Shown here in pieces: positions 53,129-64,000 of a DNA stretch of 64,000 nt. Numbering within the stretch: position 1 is the first letter of the stretch; the number at the start of each line of letters is the position of its first letter. The position numbers were made by a program, and so were the translations under genes. This DNA is from Sipunculus nudus (taxonomy: Eukaryota; Annelida; Sipuncula; Golfingiida; Sipunculidae): positions 9,837,664-9,901,663 of the forward strand of contig CM049315.1 in assembly GCA_026874595.1 (NCBI GenBank). The letters run 5' to 3'. Below the pieces are notes generated by a model. It did not search any database, was not told where the DNA came from, and saw nothing but the letters and a program-made list of their open reading frames with translations.

Positions 53129-55280
53129 AGGCGAGATGTTAATTTGTATCACCAAAGCAGCAATTTTTTAAAGTCTTTGAAGATATCTTTCCTAAATGTC
53201 ATTTTACTAACTTGAGTTTCATAAATATTGTATCTCAGCATGTTACACCTTTAGAGTTTTAAAGTTGTTAGTTTTGGGGTTCTTCTTTATATTTTAAAGA
53301 ACTATGAGGCAACCAAGATATAGTAATAGAACCACTGAAGCTAACAACCCACATGTAACCATAACAACCTGATATTGCGGGCATACAAATCGTACGAAGA
53401 CCAGATTTGTAGCTTATGAATGCAAAGGTAATTTTTAATCTAATAATTTATGATGGCAGACTGAAAATAACCATGTGCAATTTGAACTGTATAATCACTT
53501 TTTGGTTGGATATTGCTTTTATTTTTGTTCGTAATTAAACCAGTTTGCACATTGTTACAGTTATCATGTTATTATAATTGTTCGCACTTAATTAAATCCA
53601 TTGCATATTGTGATCTATTGAATGTCAAATTATGGTGTTTCCAGTGTTAAAGGTGTACATGTTGAAATAAAGTTTGCTATTAGTACTTTGTTATATTTTA
53701 TAACTTGGTTTGAGTAACATTGCTTGATAGGCTGTTATACAATACATAAACACTTGTCTTAACATTTCTGCTGCCTCTCTATTGCCGATTTATTAATCAC
53801 CACTTAAGACCTAACGTAATTCCTGTCACTCCAAAGTACTATGGATGTATGTATGTAAGTATATGTCTTAGAAAATGTGTCTGGTAGGCGGATGGACGAG
53901 TCGCCTGACCCTCGCTTTAGCAACAAAAATCACCAGTCAAATCCAGTCTCCTGTGCCGTTATCCGGTATAATTGCTTATTAAAATAGTTAGCCTTTCCTT
54001 AGTTCCCGCTTGTTTGTAATCACTGATCAAAGAAAATATTATATCTTGTGCTTTATTCACCATATTTATTAAAATATATTTTATAAAATTATAAATAATT
54101 CAATCCCATGTCAAGAGGAACTTATCTCTTTAAGTAATTTGCGTGTAAGTAGAAGTGTATGTGTGGTAAGTTTCGTTCACATACCAATAATTACAAAGTC
54201 ATGGATTAAATCATTCACGTAACCTCACGATCTGTAGAGGGTTCATGACAACGGAGCGTGTGCTCCGATAGGTCGCGGAGACAGGGAGACGAAGTTGCCA
54301 AGGTACATACGACAACTCTGAGTCCGTCTGTGCTGGCTCACAGTTTTGTGGTTATAGCTACGAGATATTTACATGGGTTATATATTTGTCGTTTTCACAG
54401 GGAGTAATTGAAAAGAAAATGTTAAACAAAGCAAAAGAGCTTTGTTAATTAAGATCTGAGAAAAAACAAGTCAGACCTATCGAATGCTCAGTATGAACGA
54501 ACAGAATCACCTCCCAACACAAGCTTCATCAATGTTAACCGTGACAGGGAATGGAAGGTGGGCGGTAATAAGGATTGATGAGGAAATGTGAAGCCCGGTA
54601 GTGAGTCTAAGTAATCAATTGCTTTTTCAGGTACACGTTTATGTTACGTACAAAGTTACGGATCGTTCATCCCGATACTGTTAGCAGAACAAGAGATTTT
54701 CGTTCTTTTCATTAATAAGCATTTCATATTGACGGGACTTAAGTATGCTGTAATCTGGTAATTGGTTACCTGATCGCACTCTCTTCTTGTTGCAGAGCTC
54801 TTTTCACTTAATGATATTATGACTCCATCTTTTTACGCTTTGCGTTCCACTTACGGTTGATTGGACTTGGGAGAGTCTTTTTTCTATACGATTGTCAGCC
54901 TTTTTAATTCACCTATATGCACCGGTAACGGTAAACAAGGCGCGTTTCATGGTAAATGCCCTTACTGGTTAGAGTAACCGTTGCGAAATGTTGATTTTCC
55001 AGGTGGATATCTTACAGATTCCATCGGTATAACATTATTGTTGCTCAGCCCTGTGCATTGAGCTGTTGCAGGAAACGTGTACTTTAATTTATTAAGATAA
55101 TATCAAATTTTGATATTATAAAGCAGTCCTTCAATAAGTGCATTATATTTGACACCTGTATAATAGTTTCAAAAACTCCACTTTTAATTTTAATTATTAA
55201 TTTAATCCAGCTGCGGGGGGGGGGGGTAGGTTCATGTATGGGTACTATGAAAAAAGGTATATATACGTGTATATGCACGT

Positions 55281-55326
<46 letters not shown>

Positions 55327-56974
55327 TATTAATATTATTATTACTATACTTTATATATTTTAGTGTTTGAAAATATTATTTCTTTTTTAATTTTCAATCA
55401 TGAACCATAGTTTCATTCAGGTTAGTTACAGGTACATGGGGAGGGTATGGAAGGGGGCATCCCCCTCCAATATTGGCAAATTGTTTTAATATGCAATGTA
55501 AAGAATACATTTTGAGGCAATTTTCACAAAAAAATGAGGTTTTCCAGTTCCAGAATAAATGTTTATTTATGTCCTTGCTTTATGTAGTCAAACTGTAGAG
55601 AGGCTTAATATTTAATTTTATATTTCTTCAAAATTAATATATAAAATTTCAGTCGTTTCAAACAAGTCAATGGTGCAAAGGCGCATTTACGTTTGAAACT
55701 TGCAAACGGGGCGGGCTACATCTAAGAAAGTGCAGTGCGGGGCGGGCCGAAATGAAGTCTGTGCGGGGCGGGGCGGGCTGCGGGTTGATGATCTGGCAGT
55801 TCAGTAAAACCAGAATATAAAATAATACTTAAAAAACTATCATTTGGAGAAATTGGTATTTTTGTATCAAATGTTTTCAGGTGTCGTAAAAATAGTAATA
55901 TGAAAAGATAAATTTGAAAAAAATTAATTTATTCCTGTTAACCTATTACACTGACTGACAGTTGTAAAAACGCATGCAAATGTGTCTTTTCTAGGTATAA
56001 CGTACATTTGTTATAGAAAATAGATGATACATCATTAATCTGAAATCTAGATTTAAAACAATTGTCCTCGCAATGGGAGCTTGTCATAACTTTGTATAAA
56101 GTTACCTGGCCTGATGCTGTATATAAACTGTATCCCTGTACTTGTGTATTGTCTCACATATTACATAATATGTCTGGGAGTGAAGCAAGGGCTTGATTAC
56201 CTTTGATCTAGTAATAGACAGTGTGTGGCTACAGCTGGCTCTGTAGATGACTAAAATGACCTGGAACTGCACAAAGCCTAAGGTGGACTCCTTATCTAAT
56301 TGTAACTCAATGTTTTGTCTTATTGTAACTGACACTGACCACTGGCTGGTCAAATCCCTGTTTGGTCACAGCATAATGTGTTGATGATTGCTGTAAGGAA
56401 CAAGGCTCTAGCCATGTCTAGAACTCCATGAACACCCTATACCTAAAGCCACATCGGTCAGAATACCCCTTTACTCCCTTGACCTGATTAGTCTCAGTTT
56501 CAGTTAATTAGCAGATTATGACTGAAAAAAATTTAACTAGCAACACATCTCAGTAGTTTGATGGCTTGTGATTAGCCAATACTATTCTAAAGGGTAACTT
56601 TGGGTACACATACTTTGAAGAAGTCTATTTTTTCTTTACTTTTTTATATATTTAATATATATACACAGAAGATGCCAGAAATCACATAAATTCTTTTTCA
56701 ATAGGTAGGTGATTGGGCAGCTTTAAGTAGAAACAGACACAATAAACCAAAGGTTTGTTTATTGCCCCTGTAAAATATGAAAACATATTTAAGGTGTGTT
56801 AAATTATTATGTATATATTAAATCCATCTAACCAATCAAACATGTCTTTAAAAATATTTCATGAATTATGGTTTGAATTATTGTAATAACGTATTCAAAT
56901 TTATTTTTCATTCCAATCATCAAACATTTCATATATATTAATAATAAGCATGTCTTTGCATGTCTTTGAAGCAT
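53129..56974. other. Non-coding with microsatellites
   Basis: About 3.8 kb. It contains a G10 run near 55,215, an (AT)n tract at 55,285-55,323 and a cluster of GGGGCGGG motifs at 55,705-55,790. No gene or RNA recognised. Confidence 0.45.
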
Positions 56975-57140
56975 TGTCGCAGCATGCGCAGTTTACAACA
57001 TATTCTATGTCCCCACTACCATCTTGACGAGCATCTGGTCCGAGGGGACCCACTGGCCTCTTTGGACTTCTTACAGTGCCAGCATACTGAATAGTATTTT
57101 TTCATTGGTTTCAGCAAAAGCGCCCGTGGCGGACTGAAAC
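56975..57140 (+). pseudogene. GPCR pseudogene fragment (helices 6-7)
   Basis: The frame reads AVYNIFYVPTTILTSIW then HWPLWTSYSASILNSIF, closely matching TM6-TM7 of the remnant at 52,255-53,128 (MVYNICFVPATLL, WPLWFAYSASIMNSVCF). It ends at a TGA soon after. Helices 1-5 are absent, so it is a truncated paralogue. Confidence 0.7.
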
Positions 57141-58188
57141 GAGGTCTGACCGGAAGTTGCCAGCGGAACTTCTAAAGGAAGGAACATCCAGAAACTTTCA
57201 TAAGTATTTGATATCCGGTTTTTATGTATTACATTACTAGGAACTTTATCAACCACTTGTAAAATTTAGAAAGAAGGACTGCATTAGCTGATTACTTTAA
57301 ACTTGTTAAAAAAACACTGGATTGAATGAGTGCAGGTATGATACTTGTGGAAATTAGAAGCCATAGCACTTAATGAGACATTAGGGTTCTACAATTATCA
57401 TGGGCCCTACCGGCCCACCTAAGTATGTGACTTATTATTAATATGAAAAACATTTTGCACAATCATAAAGTTTAGCTCGTCGCTTCTTTCCTGAATATAT
57501 GGCTAGGACACATAACTCATTCACGAATTGAGCAAACATCGAGAGAACATATCTGTCGCTCTCAGCATGCTTTGAATCAAATGTGTAAATACTCTGGAAT
57601 CGTCTTCAAGATTATAATGTGAGCAGCAAAAGTATAATAAAGGAAAGGTATGTAAAAGGATAAAAAACTAGTTTATGAAAAAAGTATAACATTTTTCAAA
57701 TAAAACCAGGTACATAGGGTGGGAGCATTGTGGCCCATTCCGTGGTACCACCTCGAGCCGATGGTAATTAAGAGTCAAATCATCCAGAAGTTAAATTGTA
57801 CTGATGAATATAATGTCAGTCATGTTTAAAAGTTGATGATTTAAAAGACATTTTACATACTCTACAATAAATGATATTCCTTCAAGTTATTTAAATAGGT
57901 CAAAATGCCCAGAAAATTTTAATATGTCGCGTATCACTAAGACTTAAATTTTTCCAACTTTAATTTGGTAATGTAATATATTTTACTATTCTCACGTAAA
58001 GAATTTTCCCTAAAAGGATGTAAAAACCTGTGATGAATGTCGTCATGAAGGTCATCGTCAAAAGTAAAAAGAATGTCATAGTGTATACTTTATAAAGCGG
58101 TACTTGGAGTTCAAGAATAACGTGCTGTTCTCTCTATGTAAAAATGTGTCCCTATCTGACAGTGTGTAACATTTGTGAATGAATCCTC

Positions 58189-58239
<51 letters not shown>

Positions 58240-58429
58240 AACAGTCTAACGCCACTAAAATGTGAAAAATTTTATCATGTTTTGGGTTGTTTACATTTCT
58301 TGAGTCTTAATGTATCTCGGCCAAGAGGCGAGGTATTATTCTGCCCCCTTCAGTGGTTTGTCAGCAACTTAACGTAAGTTCTTATTTTTTTATTAAATTT
58401 TAAAGATGGCTTATAGAATCGTATTTATT
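57141..58429. other. Non-coding with a TA microsatellite
   Basis: (TA)n at about 58,193-58,236. Otherwise AT-rich with no recognised feature. Confidence 0.45.
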
Positions 58430-58439
58430 TTACAAGGAT

Positions 58440-58640
58440 TGTACAAATAGTTATGGTAACTAATGAAAGGCACTCTCCATGACGCTGGTGGTGGCGCATA
58501 GCGTTCGGTAGACTGTAGTGACGGAGGAAACCGGATGATTCGAGAAAACCACATACCTTAGAGGGGCCATCACAACCTACTCTCATAGTCGCGATGGGGA
58601 TAGAACACACGGGTCGCTAATCGACTGTCCACTGGTAAGC
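58440..58640 (-). repeat. tRNA-derived SINE, minus strand
   Basis: Read on the minus strand it shows a degenerate B-box-like GTTCTATCCCC (about 58,595-58,605), then 'gtggttttctcgaatcatccggtttcctcc'. The latter resembles the 'ggttttctccgggtctcc' block of the SINE at 62,893. Confidence 0.45.
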
Positions 58641-59738
58641 GTATAAACCCATTAAGTTTGAAGGTAATCTAAATTACCATTATATATTTAACTCAAATAC
58701 TTCTTTTCCATTTTGGAGAAATTTCTTAGCATTTTTGACTGGCCTTACTCTAGAGGTCACCAGTGAAGGTAAACCGCGACACAGAAACACATGACTGTGA
58801 TACTGTCAGAAGAGGAAAAGTATGAAAAGAACAGCTACAGAGGGCAAAATCTGACCAACCTACGGATTCAGACCACAAAGAGAATATTAGGAGAAAGCCA
58901 TTGAAGTATCCAACCGAAAATCGATAATATCATCGTCTGAATGTAATTTTCATGTCGCGTTAAATCAGCATAAAACAGCCCTTCAAAAGGTACCACAGTG
59001 TTCGGCGGCATCGATTAAGAATATCCCAGTGTTGACAGCGATTATATACTATCAGATTCATATTTCTTAAATGTGGATGGGTAAAAGCAGAGGTGAGCAG
59101 AGACCTTTTGTATACAGTTATATATTCGTATTTTACACCAATAATCCTATTTTAAAAGTCCTAAATACAACTAAATACATTTTTAACTAAAAGTGGATTT
59201 TTATTTTATTGGGAGTTCATTTGCTTCATTGAAAATTGCATTTTATCTTCTTTGTTTGCCTTTAAATCCAAACATGATCTGTTGTACTCATAGCATCAGG
59301 CGATTGAAAAGCCAATCAATAACTAAGCAATTGTAATAAGTATATTAAGTGTATTTTATTGAGGGATAGATCTAGGTTAGTTAAGTTAAACACACAATGA
59401 GCATGATATACACCTTAAGTATTATAAAACATTCTGAAGTTCAGGTTTAATATATATGCACGGCTCATCGGCAGGTATGTCGGGGACCTTCAACACCGGA
59501 TACCAACGCCTTAACTCGGCTCCGAGCTATTCTGTATTTAAGCGTTTTATGTCTGATGCTTTTTTGATGCACAGCTCTACAATGTTGTATTGGTATCAAT
59601 CTTATTGGTGTTTTTGATAAATAAGTTATTGAGATAAATAAGAGTGTTCAACACACCATTGTAAACTACACATGAGACAAAAAAGAAAAGGAAAATATAT
59701 TGGTGTTTTAGAAAACGTTTTAATTTTAGATCGCTATT

Positions 59739-59776
<38 letters not shown>

Positions 59777-60969
59777 AACATTTATTGAGAATTGTTTACA
59801 CTTTGTTTCAGATTATGTTCCATAGATATTGCAAATTAACATACATAATTGTTAACAATCACTAGTATAAGGGGACTTTAAGCCATGGAAATCAGAAATG
59901 CTGTCAGGTGCAAATAGATGAAGTATCTATATAGTGGGAATTCAAAGAAATACGATACTTCTATTGGAGCAGTCAACCCTTAACGCGCACTGTGTTAAAA
60001 TGCGAAAACAATGACATGTTCTTATTTTATAGAGAGAGCACGCGGATTGCGATTATAGGCTTCTAATTATAACATGCTGACTGGTTGCGTCAATACGTGT
60101 TGCTTATCACCTGGAGAAAAGTCGTCTCATCATCTGATAAACTGTTCAGAAAAAAATGTTAGTTTACATTTATTTAACGCGTAGATGGGCTATTGATACC
60201 ACTTTCAAATTAAATGAGTATGAAGGTTTCCATGCAATAAGACCGGTATAATCATGTTGTGCCATCTTGATTTCGGGGTTTACATGCAATAAACTCGGAA
60301 TAATCCAGGAATCACATATACAAAAAAGTCGAGTCTTCTAAACTCCGTGGACTAATCAGCACTTATATTTAAATATTTACCATGTTTCTTTCAATTACAG
60401 CATAAATAAAATCCTTTCGGGTAATTATTATTTTATCAGTCTTTTCACTTATCATTAAAGGGAAACATTAGAGCTGTCTTTTATCCCATGTTTCCTTCTC
60501 TTAAGGGCGCATTTGTACAGACGGCTTTATTAACCTCTGATTAATATTAACCGCACCCCACAACAGGATCACTGGTCACATTTTAGTTGAGGCAAAAGTG
60601 ACTCCCAAGCTTTTGGTGACCATCATACACAAAACTGGCAATTACCACCGGGTGGCCTGACTCCTCCAGAATAATTTCTAAAAGTCGTTATTTACCATGA
60701 TATGACATTTTATCAAACCTATTAGCCTCAAGCTAGCACCATATCTGGCTTATTTAAGTAACCAATCATCGTGCTTGTCCGTGATGCATGCGACTATACT
60801 GGTTTTATTTTAAAATCACAATGTAAATTTAATCATACTGTATATAGAGGTTTTTTAAACGATGGCAAGGTATCACAAACAATCAAAATTGACAATTATT
60901 CTATTTTTTTATTTAAACATGAGATTTCAAAAAGTCAACTTGCACATACTATTTGTTACTCCTTCATTC
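58641..60969. other. Non-coding with a GA microsatellite
   Basis: (GA)n at 59,741-59,770. No protein, RNA or transposon end is recognised in the 2.3 kb. Confidence 0.45.
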
Positions 60970-62148
60970 AACTAGAATACGGGTAGTCGACAAGCGACTA
61001 CGTTTATCCGCCAAAATCAGAGTAGGACGGGTTGAGTGAGGCATGGATTGAGTGGCAAGGGGAAATAGAGTTACATGTGTTTCATATTAGAATGGATGTC
61101 TGCCACGTAAACATGATTGTAGATGGCGCCACCTGTTATTTGAACTAATACTATCCAAGATGTATACACATGACAATTTCAGGTTGAAAAGTCAAACCAC
61201 TGCAGAGATATGAGTGATTTTATCCCACAGCAGACAAACAGATGGACGCTGTGCAAAAATGGCTGCAGATGGCGCCACCATTTTTGTGTATGTTATAAAG
61301 CTATACAAGGGCTACATTTGTGTAATTTTTTTCCTGATTGGTCGAACGAGTCCGGAGATATAAGCATTAATGTCTGCAGCGTGAACGTTAATGTAGGTGG
61401 CGCCCCCTATCATAAAATCAAGAAAGCTATCCAGGATGTATACGCATGCCGAATTACAGGTAATTTGGTCAAACCACTGTAGAGATATGAGTGATTTAAA
61501 CCCAAGGCAGACAAACAGATAGACGCTGTGCAAAAATGGCTGTAGGTGGCGCCACCATTTTAGTGTATGTTATAAAGCTATCCAAGGGCTACATTTGTGT
61601 AAAATTCTTTTCCTGATTGGTCAAACGAGTCCGGAGATATAAGCATGGATGTCTACAGCGTGAACGTGAATGTAGGTGGCGCCACCTGTCATAAAATCAA
61701 GAAAGCTATGCGGGATGTATACGCATGCCGAATAAAACCACTGCAGAGATATGAGTGATTTTAACCCAAGGCAGATGGACAGATGGACACTGTGCAAAAA
61801 TGGCTGCAGGTGGCGCCATCATTCTTTGTGTATGTTATAAAGCTATCCAAGAGCTAAATTATTACCAAAAAAAATTTCCTGATCGGTCAAACGGTTCCCG
61901 AAATATGTGGGTTTATGCGTGGACACAGACGCACAAACAGACGCTGGGCAGAGAGGAAAGGTCAGAGGTCAAGGCCAATTGGTTAGGCACCAGTTCACAT
62001 GTGACCCGATAATTGGTGTAAGTTTCAGAAAAATCCGTCAAGTAGTCTCAGAGGAGTTCTCCGGAAACGAACGCGGCGGCGGCGGCGGCGGCGGCGGAAC
62101 CCGGTCAAAAACATAGTATCCGCAAAACTTCGTTTTGGCGGATACAAA
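60970..62148 (+). repeat. Dispersed ~1.1-kb repeat, copy B
   Basis: Full-length counterpart of copy A (4,276-5,350), same orientation. It has more GGTGGCGCCACC-centred subunits (near 61,130, 61,270, 61,395, 61,545, 61,677, 61,810). A (CGG)8-like run at 62,073-62,097 stands where copy A has 'cgccgccgcggcgg'. Short frames through it are not genes. Confidence 0.65.
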
Positions 62149-62892
62149 TAGTGTATCGATATATTTTCACCAAAATGTCGTCACCGTTTAACGTGAAGCG
62201 TTCAAGCTTGATGCTGGGAAGCCTAGGATTGGCGTCAACTCAACTGTCCCCAAGTTTAACAACACCTCCTGGGAGGTGATGTCAATCCTTTTCTCGACTC
62301 AGTAGTTATAATGCTCTCTTGTTGTTTGTCTTTAAATCACAAAGTTCAACCTGTAATGAAGGAGATAATTGCACCTGTTGTATTGCTTTATTATTCCAAG
62401 CGCCACTGCGTATGATCCTCAGGGATCAGAGATAAAAGGATTATAATTGATGTCATACTATGGTTTTTGTCACGGCGCGTGTTCAGTACCATAAGGTGAG
62501 TGTATGAACCGTTTTTTTTTTAATCAGGACAATATATGTAAGACTACCACAAGAATCGTTGTTCTTCAGATTTTAATCTAAAATATAATAACCCTGAAAA
62601 TATAATAATCTTCACACGTTAACTGTAAATATACTACAAAAAAGATATAATTTTTCGTTAATGTAAACTTGAAGAACAGTTAAAATAGCAATGGTACACG
62701 AGGATAGTATACATGATTTTAATACATGTAAATTGATAAAATTTACGATGATACGCTTCGTGAAAAGGTGACAGAACATACTTTTTAGATCACACTGACG
62801 ACATCTGTTGGCGATGGCTTCACGACAAAGAGTGTAAAAGAGTGTAACAAAGAGCAATGTTTATCTGAAAAGGAGAGGTTCCTTCACCCGAA
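62149..62892. other. Non-coding, nothing recognised
   Basis: AT-rich, with one 81-codon minus-strand frame lacking any motif. No repeat partner inside the window. Confidence 0.4.
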
Positions 62893-63100
62893 TAGTCCTT
62901 GACAGTGGTAACAAGCTCGGCTGTCTCCGCTGGAGACCCAGGTTCGATTCCTAGCCTTTAGCTATGAGAGTGGAATGCGGTTGGCCTCCCAAGGTTGGTT
63001 TTCTCCGGGTCTCCAGGGTTTTCTACCCTAGTCTCATCAAATAGTAGACTATTTTTCGCTTCAACTTCGTTCCCGCTTCATCAACCTATTATGACATCAA
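62893..63100 (+). repeat. tRNA-derived SINE, plus strand
   Basis: It has an A-box-like 'cagtggtaacaagctc' and a good B box, GGTTCGATTCC (62,941-62,951). A body follows with 'gtggaatgcggttggcctccc' and 'ggttttctccgggtctccagg', a block common to tRNA-derived SINEs of marine invertebrates (from memory). Confidence 0.55.
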
Positions 63101-63414
63101 GAAAATTTCATGGTAGCTAAGAATCCGTTTCCAGTAAAACGGATACAAGCCCAGTGAGGAGTCCCCATGCAGGGCTGATGTTGTTACATTTCGTTTTGAC
63201 TGACAGCTGACACAGATGTAGAGCTCTCTTCATGAGCCAGTGATCTATTTGATCAATCCGTTGTACAATAAACAGTAACATAAATACAGTTTAAATTTAA
63301 GCTTAAAAAACGAATGTTATATGGAAATATATGGTCTTTCGGATCTAAGAATATAAATATTTTAATGAATTTTTCTCTAATGGTTTGATAAACGGTCGGG
63401 GAAACCCGGCTCGA

Positions 63415-64000
63415 TAAAAGACATTCTTAGCGAACCTGTGAGCTTATGCGATGGCGCGGCGTCGTCCGTCCATCGTTCATGGCTGGCTGTCCGCCGTCCA
63501 TGGCTGTAAGTCAGAAACCGTCGGAGCTAGCAGCTCCAAATTACATGTAAGAATCAGTCGCATGTGAAACTTAGTGCCCTAGAGCTTATTATTGGCCATC
63601 TGCATCAATTTAGATTTTATTGGGGAAAAACTTAAAAATCTTCTGCATCGAAAACTTCCGCCAAATTGTCCAATATTTCACAGAAATAATCCCAAAAATG
63701 ATCTTTCTCAAGTTTGTTCGTATGGTTCAAGTTCGGTGATTTTTGGCCGAGTTATAGGAAGTTGAACGAAGTCATCTATCCAAAAAAGCACACCAAAATT
63801 AAAATCTCAGAAACAGCCGGAGATATCATCACCAAATTTTATGCCAATGTGTGTCACTTAAGTTATATCTGAAATTGAGATATTGGTGGCGCCACCTACA
63901 TTGATCTGTTTTTTACAAGCAAAAATGTAATTTTAGACTCTTCTAGCTTATACACTGTTTTATGATGAAACTGTTAAGCTGATTGGTTTAAACTTTACAA
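63415..64000 (+). repeat. Dispersed repeat, cut by the window end
   Basis: The opening 'tgatgcgatggcgcggcgtcgtccgtcc' type motif is followed by AT-rich text and another 'ggtggcgccacctac' at 63,884. It is related in style to the other palindrome-bearing repeats. No gene. Confidence 0.4.

Noticed and set aside
55084-55326. Frame with repeated Tyr-Ile at the (AT)n tract
   Set aside because: It is purely the microsatellite translated.
1-64000. CRISPR arrays, operons or other bacterial systems
   Set aside because: No short regularly spaced direct repeats with unique spacers, and no bacterial gene layout. The tandem arrays have long, spacer-less units typical of animal satellites.

Overview
The window looks like a piece of a metazoan nuclear genome, most likely a mollusc and probably a bivalve. 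It is AT-rich, has almost no long host reading frames, and is packed with transposable elements and short tandem arrays. The array ending in GGACGGACGACGGAC followed by an 'atagctca' tail, and the 'aagagcaccgca...' family, are repeat styles I associate with bivalves. The species assignment is inference.

Layout. 1-8,200: repeats only, namely a 335-bp duplication, a hAT-type non-autonomous element with an 8-bp target duplication, a ~150-bp array, one copy of a ~1.1-kb dispersed repeat and a six-unit ~337-bp array. 8,200-15,900: mostly non-coding, with a tRNA-like SINE head, a mariner-type MITE, a few possible host exons and a promoter-like segment. 15,897-25,641: a complete, very young Ty3/gypsy LTR retrotransposon whose 206-bp LTRs differ at one position. 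It carries gag, pol and a third intact ORF in the env position. That third ORF encodes a zinc-finger plus TatD-type metal-dependent nuclease. This is the most interesting object in the window.

26,005-49,644: an older BEL/Pao retrotransposon flanked by the 5-bp duplication GACAC. Its left LTR is split by (i) a 2.85-kb TIR DNA transposon next to a perfect 133-bp inverted repeat and a MITE remnant, and (ii) an 11-kb jockey-type LINE (30,244-41,258) with a 13-bp target duplication and an unusually long, satellite-filled tail. Inside that tail sits a 1.84-kb ORF1-only retroelement (36,482-38,322) with its own 13-bp duplication. The relative order is therefore readable: BEL first, then the LINE, then the ORF1-only element. 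The BEL coding region is broken in four places, and the locus shows a tandem duplication that copied host flank between LTR pieces.

50,900-57,150: remnants of a small cluster of rhodopsin-like GPCR genes. One covers all seven helices but is frameshifted; the other two are fragments. 57,150-64,000: microsatellites, two SINEs, and a second copy of the 1.1-kb repeat in the same orientation as the first.

Limits: identifications rest on motifs read by eye. No database search, alignment program or folding program was run.
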